64,000 nt of DNA from Phocaeicola faecicola (GTDB lineage Bacteria; Bacteroidota; Bacteroidia; Bacteroidales; Bacteroidaceae), in assembly GCF_013618865.1 (NCBI RefSeq), contig NZ_JABSOE010000005.1, forward strand, positions 1-64,000, given 5' to 3'. Below the pieces are notes generated by a model. It had not been told where the DNA came from. It searched no databases and was given only the letters and a program-made list of their open reading frames with translations. Shown here one piece after another: positions 24,379 to 33,699 of this stretch (position 1 is its first letter; each line of letters starts with the position of its first letter). The translations under genes were made by a program, and so were the position numbers.

Positions 24379-25233
24379 ATGGACGAAAAAGTAGTTAAAG
24401 ACTTGATTGACCGTCTGATCGATCTGTCGTTTGCCGAAGATATTGGCGATGGAGACCATACCACATTATCCTGTATTCCGGCCGATGCCATGGGTAAGTC
24501 AAAACTTCTGATTAAGGAAGAAGGTATTCTGGCAGGTATTGAGATTGCCAAGGAAGTTTTTCACCGTTTTGATCCGGAAATGAAAGTGGAAGTGTTCATC
24601 AACGACGGCACTCCGGTGAAGCCGGGTGATGTGGCAATGGTAGTGGAAGGAAGAATCCAGTCCTTGCTGCAGACTGAACGTCTGATGCTTAACATCATGC
24701 AGCGTATGAGTGGAATTGCTACGATGACCAACCGTTACGTGAAACGCCTGGAAGGTACACGCACACGGGTACTTGACACACGTAAGACTACTCCGGGTAT
24801 GCGTATCCTGGAGAAGATGGCCGTAAAGATCGGTGGAGGTGTCAATCATCGTATCGGACTTTTTGATATGATTCTGTTGAAGGACAATCATGTGGATTTT
24901 GCCGGCGGTATCGACAAGGCCATTACCCGTGCCCGTGAATATTGCAAGGCAAAAGGAAAGGATCTGAAGATTGAAATCGAAGTGCGCAACTTCGATGAAC
25001 TGCAGCAGGTGCTCGATCTGGGAGGTGTTGACCGTATCATGCTTGATAACTTTACCCCCGAGAATACCCGCAAGGCAGTAGAGATGGTCGGCGGAAGAGT
25101 GGAACTGGAATCTTCCGGCGGTATTACTTTCGATACGCTGCGTGATTATGCAGAGTGCGGAGTGGATTATATTTCAGTCGGTGCACTGACTCACTCAGTG
25201 AAAGGACTGGATATGAGTTTTAAAGCGTGTTAA
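24379..25233 (+). CDS. nadC: Nicotinate-nucleotide pyrophosphorylase (carboxylating)
   Basis: A 284-residue quinolinate phosphoribosyltransferase of NAD synthesis. Conserved parts: EDIGDGDHTT near the N-terminus, NIMQRMSGIATMT, TRVLDTRKTTPGMR, KIGGGVNHRIGLFDMILLKD NH, EIEVRNFDEL and the barrel end VELESSGGITFDTLRDYAEC GVDYISVGALTHS. Quinolinate- and PRPP-binding Arg/Lys/His residues are intact, and the length is normal. A DUF4923-like gene starts 9 bp downstream. nadA and nadB are not nearby. Confidence 0.96.
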   Translation: MDEKVVKDLIDRLIDLSFAEDIGDGDHTTLSCIPADAMGKSKLLIKEEGILAGIEIAKEVFHRFDPEMKVEVFINDGTPVKPGDVAMVVEGRIQSLLQTERLMLNIMQRMSGIATMTNRYVKRLEGTRTRVLDTRKTTPGMRILEKMAVKIGGGVNHRIGLFDMILLKDNHVDFAGGIDKAITRAREYCKAKGKDLKIEIEVRNFDELQQVLDLGGVDRIMLDNFTPENTRKAVEMVGGRVELESSGGITFDTLRDYAECGVDYISVGALTHSVKGLDMSFKAC

Positions 25234-25242
25234 TTAGTAAAT

Positions 25243-25854
25243 ATGAAGAAACATTTTGTTAAATTTTGGGTGTTGGCTTGCTTTATCTGCTGCGTACAGG
25301 CTGCAGATGCGCAAGATTGGAAATCGGTGATTTCAGGAGTGGTGAATGCAGTGGTCGATGACAAGGTGCCGGTTTCATCCTCTATTGAAGGAACCTGGAA
25401 TTATGTGGCTCCCGACTGTCGCTTTACCAGTGATAATTTCCTGGCAAAGGCCGGTGGTGAGGTAGCTGCCAAGAAGGTGGAGGAGCAGATGAGCAGTATC
25501 CTGTCGAAGCTGGGCTTTACAAGCGGATGCTCTTATGTCTTCAATGCCGACAGTACTTATACGACTACCGTGAAGGGTAAGACTACCAAAGGTACTTATT
25601 CGTACAATGCGGAAACAAAGGAAATCCAGTTGAAGACAAAGCTGGGTCTGAAGTTCAATGCGGTATTGTCCAGAAATGCGCTTCAGCCCAACAAGATGAG
25701 CTTGCTCTTCAAGGCCGATAAACTGATGTCACTCGTACAGAGCATCGGTGGCGTACTGGGCAGCCAGTCTTCCAATTCAGCCATTGGTACTGCCAATGCG
25801 TTGCTGAAAGAATACGACGGCTTGCAGCTGGGCTTTGAACTGGAACGCCAGTAA
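25243..25854 (+). CDS. DUF4923-like secreted lipocalin-type protein
   Basis: A 203-residue exported protein. The signal peptide MKKHFVKFWVLACFICCVQA precedes ADAQDWKS. The mature part has a helical start (VISGVVNAVVDDKVPVSSSI), then EGTWNYVAPDCRFTSDNFLA, a beta-rich middle with TTTVKGKTTKGTYSYNAETK, and a helical end. This matches the small Bacteroidetes family DUF4923 with a lipocalin-like beta core. Function unknown. It is 9 bp after nadC and ends before a terminator, so is likely co-transcribed with it. Confidence 0.75.
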   Translation: MKKHFVKFWVLACFICCVQAADAQDWKSVISGVVNAVVDDKVPVSSSIEGTWNYVAPDCRFTSDNFLAKAGGEVAAKKVEEQMSSILSKLGFTSGCSYVFNADSTYTTTVKGKTTKGTYSYNAETKEIQLKTKLGLKFNAVLSRNALQPNKMSLLFKADKLMSLVQSIGGVLGSQSSNSAIGTANALLKEYDGLQLGFELERQ

Positions 25855-25918
25855 CTTCCGGAGTAAGCACTCCGTAGCGGAGGAAGCTTATGACGGAATG
25901 GATTCCTGAAAATAACTG

Positions 25919-25969
25919 ATCCGGGATTATTCATATCATGCGTGATGGCAGATATGGGTTGTCCCGGAT
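25919..25969 (+). terminator. Terminator of nadC-DUF4923 unit
   Basis: ATCCGGGA (25919-25926) pairs with TCCCGGAT (25962-25969), then TTCTTTTAT follows. Confidence 0.6.
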
Positions 25970-26109
25970 TTCTTTTATACCTGTAAGGACTCTTCCGTCC
26001 TTGTGCATTGTATGATTGGATGTCGTAAGTTGATTGATACATCAATCTGTCTGCAGGAAAATGATCAAATCGGCTGAAAGTAAAAATTATCTGAGATGAG
26101 ATTCTATGG

Positions 26110-26166
26110 CTCAGCGCTGTGGTTTTATTAATCCGCGCCGTTGATTAATAAAACCACAGCGCTGAG
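26110..26166. repeat. Perfect 24-bp hairpin in an intergenic region
   Basis: 26110-26133 is the exact reverse complement of 26143-26166; the loop is CGCGCCGTT. It starts CTCAGCGCTGTGG and reads into TTTTATTAATC at the loop. The preceding gene already has a terminator at 25919, so this is not needed for that job. A similar orphan hairpin occurs at 37589-37635; both have GGCTCAG at the outer left arm. Confidence 0.8.
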
Positions 26167-26410
26167 TCGGTTTTATAACAGGTTGCTTGCATGATAAGAC
26201 GGAATTCCTGCATGTTTTCCTCCGGGGCTTTTACAGAAATGAGAACTGATGTGCGGTTTGTCGCATACCGATGAATCTCTTTGACAGATTCTTTCAGGGG
26301 TTTATCTTCTGAAGGCTGAAACGAAGGCTGTAAACTCTTCTTTTTGCATGGGTCCCGAAAAAAGAGTGTATTGATGAAGCTGACGGGAAAAAGTGTGGAA
26401 TAGGGAAAAT
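26167..26410. other. Intergenic stretch with no recognised gene
   Basis: About 240 bp between the perfect hairpin and the tRNA. I see no supported open frame, promoter or repeat in it. Confidence 0.4.
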
Positions 26411-26412
26411 AA

Positions 26413-26438
26413 AAAAAGCCGTAAGAATACGGCTTTTT
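26413..26438 (-). terminator. Terminator of tRNA-Thr
   Basis: AAAAAGCCGTA (26413-26423) and TACGGCTTTTT (26428-26438) form an 11-bp stem with an AGAA loop. On the minus strand the stem is followed by further T residues, just past the tRNA 3' end. Confidence 0.85.
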
Positions 26439-26439
26439 G

Positions 26440-26515
26440 TGGAGCCGAAAGCGGGACTCGAACCCGCGACTTACTCATTACGAATGAGTTACTCTACCAA
26501 CTGAGTTATTTCGGC
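26440..26515 (-). tRNA. tRNA-Thr(CGT)
   Basis: On the minus strand the gene begins GCCGAAA and closes TTTCGGC-T-CCA with the CCA encoded. The D arm has CTCAGTTGGTAGAG. The anticodon stem CTCAT/ATGAG holds the loop TCGTA, giving anticodon CGT, which reads ACG (Thr). The T arm is GCGGGTTCGAGTCCCGC. All four stems pair fully. A terminator follows directly. Confidence 0.95.
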
Positions 26516-26785
26516 AAGCATCTGTCCAGAGAGCATCTCTGTTCCTGATTGCGGTGCAAATTTATTGCTTTATTTTTATATGCAAAAGGTTTTTCTGATT
26601 TTTTTTGGAAGAATCCTTTTTTTCCCGATTACCGGTTGCCGGACATTGCCGTATTGCTGCTTTTCCCTTTTCCGGGGAACCGTATGATTATGCAGAATAA
26701 AAAGGATAAATGGAAACCTGAAGGAAATATTGCCGGCAGGTAAATAAATATAAAAGATTTTATTCGGTTTATGGCGAGAAATTAC

Positions 26786-27058
26786 TAACTTTGCATCCCG
26801 AATTAAGATGTAACAGAACTTAGACAATGTACAACTTGGCGGAGTATAGGACAAAAAAAGAAATATATCAGGAAGCGGCAGGAACGAAACCGTTTTCCCA
26901 AACAAATGGAAAAGGATACTTTACGGCTTTTCCTTTTGTTTCGTTATTCTTTTTTTATTATTGTATTTTTGTTCCTGCTGTTATTTCTATTTCCCGTTTG
27001 ATTTTTCAGAGATTAAATATAGAGACACCCGGTATTGCCTTTTGGCAATCCGGGCGTC
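26786..27058 (+). promoter_or_regulatory. Structured leader with hairpins before the purF-like gene
   Basis: A -7 box TAACTTTG (26786-26793) is followed by ~300 nt before the gene at 27100. A first stem pairs CAAA/GGAAAAG (26901-26912 region) with CTTTTCC/TTTG and is followed by T-rich DNA. A second is strong: 27024-27039 pairs with 27044-27058 (CCCGG, ATTGCC against GGCAAT, CCGGG, loop TTTT) and then TTTTC, as in an intrinsic terminator. An ATG at 26827 opens an 82-codon frame crossing both hairpins. Terminator plus short frame ahead of a nucleotide-synthesis gene suggests attenuation; the mechanism is inference. Confidence 0.5.
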
Positions 27059-27099
27059 TTTTCGTATATAGGTAAGGCTTTAAAAAAAGATTGCAGATT

Positions 27100-28983
27100 A
27101 TGGAACCACTGAAGCATGAGTGCGGTGTCGCAATGATTCGTTTGCTCAAACCGCTGGAATATTATCAGGAGAAGTATGGCACCTGGATGTATGGCTTGAA
27201 TAAGCTGTATCTGCTGATGGAAAAACAGCATAACCGTGGACAGGAAGCTGCCGGTCTGGCTTGTATCAAACTGCAGGCTAATCCGGGAGAAGAATATATG
27301 TTCCGTGAGCGCGCGCTGGGATCGGGAGCCATCACTGAGATTTTCGGTAATGTACATGCCAATTTCAAGGAACTGACAGCGGCGCAGTTGAGCGATGCGG
27401 AATATGCCAAGCAGTGCTTGCCTTTTGCCGGAGAACTTTATATGGGACACCTCCGTTATTCCACTACGGGAAAGAGCGGAATCTCTTATGTGCATCCTTT
27501 TCTCCGCCGCAACAACTGGCGGGCCAAGAATCTGGCGTTGTGCGGTAACTTCAATCTGACTAATGTCGATGAGATTTTTGCCGACATTACGGCTTGCGGA
27601 CAGCATCCGCGCAAGTATGCCGATACTTATATCATGCTGGAACAGGTGGGACACCGTCTGGACCGCGAGGTGGAGCGGCTGTATAAGGAATGCAAGGCGG
27701 AAGGCCTTGAGGGCATGGATATCACTCATGCCATCGAGGACCGGATTGACCTGACCAATGTGCTCCGTACTTCCAGCCCCAGCTGGGACGGTGGATATGT
27801 CATCTGCGGACTGACAGGTAGCGGAGAGTGTTTTGCTGTCCGTGACCCGTGGGGAATACGTCCGGGATTCTGGTACATGGACGAAGAAATCATGGTACTG
27901 GCATCCGAACGCCCTGTGATTCAGACTGCACTGAACGTATCGGCCGACAGCGTACATGAACTGCTTCCGGGACAGGCCATTCTGCTTAACAAGAAAGGGG
28001 AGATGCGTCTGGCGCAGATCAATGAACCCAAGCAGAAGAGAGCCTGCTCGTTCGAACGTATCTATTTCAGCCGCGGCAGTGACATGGACATTTACCGTGA
28101 ACGCAAGCTGCTGGGGGAGAAACTGGTAGAGCCGATCCTGAAGGCGATTGATTATGATGTGGTACATACCGTATTCTCTTTCATTCCGAATACGGCCGAA
28201 GTGGCTTTCTATGGAATGCTGGAAGGATTTGACAATTACTTGAACCAGTTGAAGATCAAGCGCATCGAAGCCCTGGGACACAAGCCCAGCCACAGTGAGC
28301 TGGAACAGATTTTGTCGCAGCGCATCCGCAGCGAGAAGGTGGCCATCAAGGATATCAAACTGCGTACCTTCATCGCCGAAGGCAATACCCGCAAGGACCT
28401 GGCCACTCACGTGTATGACATTACGTACGGTAGCCTGATTCCTTATCAGGACAACCTGGTCATCATTGATGACAGTATCGTACGCGGAACGACGCTGAAG
28501 CAGAGTATCATCTCCATCCTCGACCGTCTGCATCCGAAGAAAATCGTTATCGTTTCTTCGTCTCCGCAGGTGCGTTATCCGGATTATTACGGTATCGACA
28601 TGGCCAGCATGGAGCAGTTTATCGCCTTCAAGGCAGCCGTTGCCTTGCTCGAGGAACGTGACATGCGCCAGGTACTGGAAGAGGCCTACCGCAAGTCGAA
28701 GGCACAGCTGGGATTGCCGAAGGAAGAGATGGTCAACTACGTGAAGGAGATATACGCTCCCTTTACCGATGAGGAGATTTCGCGGAAGATGGTGGAACTG
28801 CTGACTCCTGCCGGTACTCAGGCCAAGGTGGAAATCGTGTACCAGACGCTCGACGGTCTGCACGAAGCCTGTCCGGACCATACAGGCGACTGGTACTTCA
28901 GCGGCGACTATCCGACTCCGGGCGGAGTGAAACTGGTGAACCAGGCCTTCATCAATTACATGGAGGAAATCTATCAGTTTTAA
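27100..28983 (+). CDS. Amidophosphoribosyltransferase-like protein (PurF family)
   Basis: A 627-residue PurF-family protein from the ATG at 27100; an earlier in-frame TTG is not used. The N-terminal glutaminase has its Cys at position 8 (MEPLKHECGVA), KQHNRGQEAAGLACI and LALCGNFNLTN. The C-terminal phosphoribosyltransferase has the PRPP loop VIIDDSIVRGTTLKQSI. At 627 residues it is well over the ~470-510 of a standard PurF, with added segments between and after the two domains. It lies 145 bp before carA, in the same orientation, so is linked to carbamoyl-phosphate and pyrimidine supply. It is either a second PurF or a related glutamine-dependent enzyme; I cannot say which. Confidence 0.85.
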   Translation: MEPLKHECGVAMIRLLKPLEYYQEKYGTWMYGLNKLYLLMEKQHNRGQEAAGLACIKLQANPGEEYMFRERALGSGAITEIFGNVHANFKELTAAQLSDAEYAKQCLPFAGELYMGHLRYSTTGKSGISYVHPFLRRNNWRAKNLALCGNFNLTNVDEIFADITACGQHPRKYADTYIMLEQVGHRLDREVERLYKECKAEGLEGMDITHAIEDRIDLTNVLRTSSPSWDGGYVICGLTGSGECFAVRDPWGIRPGFWYMDEEIMVLASERPVIQTALNVSADSVHELLPGQAILLNKKGEMRLAQINEPKQKRACSFERIYFSRGSDMDIYRERKLLGEKLVEPILKAIDYDVVHTVFSFIPNTAEVAFYGMLEGFDNYLNQLKIKRIEALGHKPSHSELEQILSQRIRSEKVAIKDIKLRTFIAEGNTRKDLATHVYDITYGSLIPYQDNLVIIDDSIVRGTTLKQSIISILDRLHPKKIVIVSSSPQVRYPDYYGIDMASMEQFIAFKAAVALLEERDMRQVLEEAYRKSKAQLGLPKEEMVNYVKEIYAPFTDEEISRKMVELLTPAGTQAKVEIVYQTLDGLHEACPDHTGDWYFSGDYPTPGGVKLVNQAFINYMEEIYQF

Positions 28984-29128
28984 GCAGGTGAGTGACGGGA
29001 CGGCAACTTCGGGGAAGACTCATACGCCAGTCGCTGGATGGGGAAGAACGAAGCGGCATCCGCACGCAGATACGGTGAATGGACAGAAAAACAATTAAAA
29101 AAGAATATATAGTATATAATAGAAGGTA

Positions 29129-30205
29129 ATGAGAAATGTAACATTAATCCTCGACGACGGGAGCCGCTTTCATGGCAAGTCGTTCGGTTATGAGAAGCCG
29201 GTAGCTGGTGAAGTTGTGTTCAATACTGCGATGACCGGTTATCCTGAGAGCTTGACCGACCCTTCTTATGCGGGTCAGTTGATGACGTTGACTTATCCGC
29301 TGGTGGGTAACTATGGAGTACCTCCGTTTACGTTCGAAGCCAACGGTCTGCCTACCTTTATGGAAAGCGAGAAGATTCATGCCGAAGCGATTATCGTGAG
29401 CGATTACAGTGAGAAATATTCTCATTGGAATGCGGTAGAGAGTCTGGGCGACTGGCTGAAGCGTGAGCAGGTGCCGGGCATTACGGGCATTGACACCCGT
29501 GAGCTGACCAAGGTGCTGCGCGAACACGGAGTGATGATGGGTAAGATTGTGTTCGATGATGAGCCGGAGAATGTTCCGGAAGCAGCTTATGCCGGAGTAA
29601 ATTACGTGGATAAGGTTTCCTGCAAGGAGGTCATCCGTTATAATGAGGGAGAAGGCAAGAAGAAAGTGGTGCTGGTAGACTGCGGCGTGAAGTCGAATAT
29701 CATCCGCTGCCTGCTGAAACGCGATGTAGAAATCATCCGGGTTCCCTGGAACTACGACTTCAACGGCCTGGAATTCGACGGATTGTTCATTTCTAACGGT
29801 CCTGGCGACCCGGATACCTGCGATGCGGCAGTACAGAATATCCGCAAGGCCATGCAGAACGAAAAATTGCCTATCTTCGGTATCTGTATGGGTAACCAGC
29901 TGCTGTCAAAGGCTGGTGGAGCCAAGATTTACAAACTGAAATACGGTCACCGCAGTCACAACCAGCCGGTGCGCATGGTGGGCACGGAGCGCTGCTTCAT
30001 CACCAGCCAGAACCACGGTTATGCGGTAGACAACAATACCCTGGGAGCCGACTGGGAACCGCTTTTCATCAATATGAACGACGGTTCGAACGAAGGTATC
30101 CGTCACAAGAAGAACCCTTGGTTCTCGGCACAGTTCCACCCGGAAGCTGCCAGCGGTCCTACCGACACTGAATTCCTGTTCGATGAGTTTGTAAAGTTGC
30201 TGTAA
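29129..30205 (+). CDS. carA: Carbamoyl-phosphate synthase small subunit
   Basis: A 358-residue glutaminase subunit that passes ammonia to CarB. The N-terminal CarA domain (LILDDGSRFHGKSFG, EVVFNTAMTGYPESLTDPSY AGQ) is followed by a class I amidotransferase domain with the nucleophile C253 (IFGICMGNQLLS) and His/Glu in SAQFHPEAASGPTDT. All catalytic residues are present. It is 22 bp upstream of carB and reads as the first gene of a carAB operon, possibly with the purF-like gene. Confidence 0.96.
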   Translation: MRNVTLILDDGSRFHGKSFGYEKPVAGEVVFNTAMTGYPESLTDPSYAGQLMTLTYPLVGNYGVPPFTFEANGLPTFMESEKIHAEAIIVSDYSEKYSHWNAVESLGDWLKREQVPGITGIDTRELTKVLREHGVMMGKIVFDDEPENVPEAAYAGVNYVDKVSCKEVIRYNEGEGKKKVVLVDCGVKSNIIRCLLKRDVEIIRVPWNYDFNGLEFDGLFISNGPGDPDTCDAAVQNIRKAMQNEKLPIFGICMGNQLLSKAGGAKIYKLKYGHRSHNQPVRMVGTERCFITSQNHGYAVDNNTLGADWEPLFINMNDGSNEGIRHKKNPWFSAQFHPEAASGPTDTEFLFDEFVKLL

Positions 30206-30227
30206 TCCATTAAAAGTTAAGTAGACA

Positions 30228-33200
30228 ATGAAAGAAAATATAAAGAAAGTATTATTGTTAGGTTCGGGAGCTCTGAAAATCGGTGAAGCCGGTGAGTTCG
30301 ACTATTCTGGTTCTCAGGCATTGAAGGCACTGAAGGAAGAGGGAATCGAAACCGTACTGATTAACCCGAACATCGCTACCGTACAGACCTCGGAGGGTGT
30401 GGCAGACAAGATTTATTTCTTGCCCGTTACTCCGTATTTCGTAGAGAAGGTCATTGCCAAGGAACGTCCGGACGGAGTACTGCTCTCTTTCGGAGGACAG
30501 ACGGCACTGAACTGTGGTGTGGCACTTTATAAGGCCGGCGTATTCGAAAAATACAATGCGCAGGTTCTGGGTACTCCGGTACAGGCTATCATGGATACCG
30601 AAGACCGTGAACTCTTCGTACAGAAGCTGGATGAAATCAACGTAAAGACCATCAAGAGTGAGGCCGTAGAAAACATCGAAGATGCCCGCCGTGCTGCCCG
30701 TGAACTGGGATATCCGGTCATCATCCGTGCAGCTTATGCACTGGGCGGACTGGGTTCTGGTTTCTGTGACAATGAAGAAGAACTGAACGTACTGGCTGAA
30801 AAGGCATTTTCTTTCTCTCCGCAGGTACTGGTAGAAAAGAGCTTGAAGGGATGGAAGGAAGTGGAATACGAAGTGGTGCGTGACCGTTTCGACAACTGTA
30901 TCACGGTTTGTAACATGGAGAACTTCGACCCGCTGGGTATCCATACCGGTGAGTCTATCGTGATTGCTCCTTCTCAGACACTGACCAACAGCGAATACCA
31001 TAAGTTGCGCGAACTGGCCATCCGCATCATCCGTCACATCGGTATCGTGGGTGAATGTAACGTACAGTATGCGTTCGACCCGGAATCGGAAGACTACCGC
31101 GTAATCGAGGTGAATGCCCGTCTGAGCCGTTCGTCTGCACTGGCATCCAAGGCTACAGGATATCCGTTGGCTTTCGTGGCTGCGAAACTGGGCTTGGGTT
31201 ACGGACTGTTCGACCTGAAGAACTCTGTTACAAAGACTACTTCGGCGTTCTTCGAACCGGCTCTGGACTACTGTGTATGTAAGATCCCTCGCTGGGACTT
31301 GGGTAAGTTCCACGGTGTAGACCGCGAGCTGGGTTCTTCAATGAAGTCGGTAGGTGAGGTAATGGCTATCGGACGTACGTTCGAAGAAGCTATCCAGAAA
31401 GGTCTCCGTATGATCGGTCAGGGAATGCACGGATTCGTGGAAAACAAGGAACTGACCATCGAGGACATCGATAAGGCCTTGCGTGAGCCGACCGACAAGC
31501 GTATCTTTGTGATTTCAAAGGCCATGCGTGCCGGATATACTGTCGATCAGATTCATGAACTGACCAAGATTGACAAGTGGTTCCTCGACAAGCTGATGAA
31601 CATCATGCAGACATCTAAGGAACTGCACGAATGGGGCAACAACCATACTCAGTTGTCTGAACTCTCCAAGGACCTGGTATACAAGGCTAAGCGTCAGGGA
31701 TTCTCAGACTTCCAGATTGCACGTGCCATCGGATGGCAGGGCGACATGGAAGACGGTATTCTGGCTGTCCGTCAGTACCGTAAGGCTGCAGGCATCCTGC
31801 CGGTGGTGAAGCAGATCGATACCCTGGCTGCCGAATATCCTGCACAGACCAACTACCTGTATCTGACTTACAGCGGGGTGGCTAATGACGTACATTACCT
31901 GGGCGACCACAAGTCGATTGTGGTACTCGGTTCGGGAGCTTACCGTATCGGTTCTTCAGTGGAATTCGACTGGTGCGGGGTACAGGCACTGAACACCATC
32001 CGCAAGGAAGGATACCGCAGCGTAATGATCAACTATAATCCGGAGACTGTGTCTACCGACTATGATATGTGCGACCGTCTGTATTTCGACGAGCTGACTT
32101 TCGAACGTGTAATGGATATTCTCGAACTGGAGAACCCGCACGGAGTAATCGTATCTACCGGTGGACAGATTCCGAACAACCTGGCACTTCGTCTGGATGC
32201 ACAGCATGTCAATATTCTGGGTACTTCTGCCAAGAGCATCGACAATGCCGAAGACCGTGACAAGTTCTCTGCCATGCTCGACCGCATCGGTGTGGACCAG
32301 CCTGAGTGGAGCGCGCTGACTTCAATGGAAGACATCAATGCCTTTATCGACAAGGTAGGCTTCCCGGTACTGGTTCGTCCGTCTTACGTGCTTTCGGGAG
32401 CTGCCATGAACGTATGCTCTAACCAGGAAGAACTGGAACGCTTCCTGCAGCTGGCTGCCAACGTATCGAAGAAGCATCCGGTGGTAGTAAGCCAGTTCAT
32501 CGAACATGCCAAGGAAGTCGAGATGGATGCTGTGGCACAGAACGGTGAAATCGTTGCCTACGCCATTTCAGAACACATCGAGTTTGCCGGAGTACACTCG
32601 GGTGACGCTACTATCCAGTTCCCACCGCAGAAACTGTATGTAGAAACCGTACGCCGTATCAAGCGTATCTCTCGTCAGATTGCCAAGGAACTGAACATTT
32701 CAGGTCCGTTCAACATCCAGTTCCTTGCCCGTGAAAACGACATCAAGGTAATCGAATGTAACCTGCGTGCGTCTCGTTCGTTCCCGTTTGTCAGCAAGGT
32801 ATTGAAGATCAACTTCATCGAACTGGCTACCCGGGTAATGCTCGGCCTGCCGGTTGAAAAACCGAACAAGAACCTGTTCGAACTCGACTATGTAGGTATC
32901 AAGGCCAGCCAGTTCTCGTTCAACCGTCTGCAGAAGGCCGACCCGGTACTGGGTGTCGACATGGCTTCTACCGGTGAAGTAGGATGTATCGGTGAAGACA
33001 CTTCTTGTGCCGTACTGAAGTCTATGCTGTCGGTAGGTTACCGTATTCCGGAAAAGAACATCCTGATGTCTACCGGAACTCCGAAGCAGAAGGTGGAAAT
33101 GCTGAAGGCTGCACAGATGCTGAAGGCAAAAGGCTACAATATCTATGCTACCGGAGGTTCATCGAAGTTCCTCACTGAAAACGGCATCGAGAATACCCGT

Positions 33201-33455
33201 GTATACTGGCCAAGTGAAGAAGGACATCCGCAGGCATTGGAAATGCTTCACAAGAAGGAAATTGATATGGTAGTCAACATTCCGCGTGACCTGTCGGAAG
33301 GTGAACTGGACAACGGATATAAGATCCGTCGTGCGGCAGTCGACCTGAACATTCCGCTGGTAACCAACGCCCGTCTGGCAAGTGCCTTTATCCAGGCATT
33401 CTGCACCATGACGATCGACGATATCGCTATCAAGAGCTGGGACGAGTATAAATAA
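30228..33455 (+). CDS. carB: Carbamoyl-phosphate synthase large subunit
   Basis: A 1075-residue enzyme of normal length. Two homologous ATP-grasp halves are visible: the first opens VLLLGSGALKIGEAGEFDYS and the second VVLGSGAYRIGSSVEFDWCG. Each has its biotin-carboxylase-like site (IIRAAYALGGLGSG and VLVRPSYVLSGAAMNV). The C-terminal ~130 residues form the MGS-like allosteric domain (KGYNIYATGGSSKFLTENGI, VVNIPRD). It makes carbamoyl phosphate for arginine and pyrimidines. A terminator follows. Confidence 0.97.
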   Translation: MKENIKKVLLLGSGALKIGEAGEFDYSGSQALKALKEEGIETVLINPNIATVQTSEGVADKIYFLPVTPYFVEKVIAKERPDGVLLSFGGQTALNCGVALYKAGVFEKYNAQVLGTPVQAIMDTEDRELFVQKLDEINVKTIKSEAVENIEDARRAARELGYPVIIRAAYALGGLGSGFCDNEEELNVLAEKAFSFSPQVLVEKSLKGWKEVEYEVVRDRFDNCITVCNMENFDPLGIHTGESIVIAPSQTLTNSEYHKLRELAIRIIRHIGIVGECNVQYAFDPESEDYRVIEVNARLSRSSALASKATGYPLAFVAAKLGLGYGLFDLKNSVTKTTSAFFEPALDYCVCKIPRWDLGKFHGVDRELGSSMKSVGEVMAIGRTFEEAIQKGLRMIGQGMHGFVENKELTIEDIDKALREPTDKRIFVISKAMRAGYTVDQIHELTKIDKWFLDKLMNIMQTSKELHEWGNNHTQLSELSKDLVYKAKRQGFSDFQIARAIGWQGDMEDGILAVRQYRKAAGILPVVKQIDTLAAEYPAQTNYLYLTYSGVANDVHYLGDHKSIVVLGSGAYRIGSSVEFDWCGVQALNTIRKEGYRSVMINYNPETVSTDYDMCDRLYFDELTFERVMDILELENPHGVIVSTGGQIPNNLALRLDAQHVNILGTSAKSIDNAEDRDKFSAMLDRIGVDQPEWSALTSMEDINAFIDKVGFPVLVRPSYVLSGAAMNVCSNQEELERFLQLAANVSKKHPVVVSQFIEHAKEVEMDAVAQNGEIVAYAISEHIEFAGVHSGDATIQFPPQKLYVETVRRIKRISRQIAKELNISGPFNIQFLARENDIKVIECNLRASRSFPFVSKVLKINFIELATRVMLGLPVEKPNKNLFELDYVGIKASQFSFNRLQKADPVLGVDMASTGEVGCIGEDTSCAVLKSMLSVGYRIPEKNILMSTGTPKQKVEMLKAAQMLKAKGYNIYATGGSSKFLTENGIENTRVYWPSEEGHPQALEMLHKKEIDMVVNIPRDLSEGELDNGYKIRRAAVDLNIPLVTNARLASAFIQAFCTMTIDDIAIKSWDEYK

Positions 33456-33485
33456 TTGCTGCTCCCTGCACTGAGTTTTACATAC

Positions 33486-33527
33486 AAGCCTCTTTCCGGT
33501 GGTCTTTCTGATACCGGAAAGAGGCTT
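33486..33527 (+). terminator. Terminator after carB
   Basis: AAGCCTCTTTCCGGT (33486-33500) pairs perfectly with 33513-33527, followed by TTGTTTTG. Confidence 0.85.
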
Positions 33528-33699
33528 TTGTTTTGTCTGCGGAAAACGTCTTTTTTGAAGCTGAAAGTTTTATTTGTGTTAAAATGTTATTATTTTACCC
33601 GTAGTGTAGCGAACTTTTGGGGTATATCATTTGTTTTATGAATAAAAAGTAGTAATTATGTGATAAAATGACAAAAGGAAAAATTTTAATACAGAAGTT

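Noticed and set aside
27013-28881. A 622-codon open frame antisense to the purF-like gene
   Set aside because: It is the mirror frame of a strongly conserved gene on the plus strand; its translation has no family motif and low-complexity composition.
30258-31313. A 351-codon minus-strand frame
   Set aside because: Antisense to carB with no motif.
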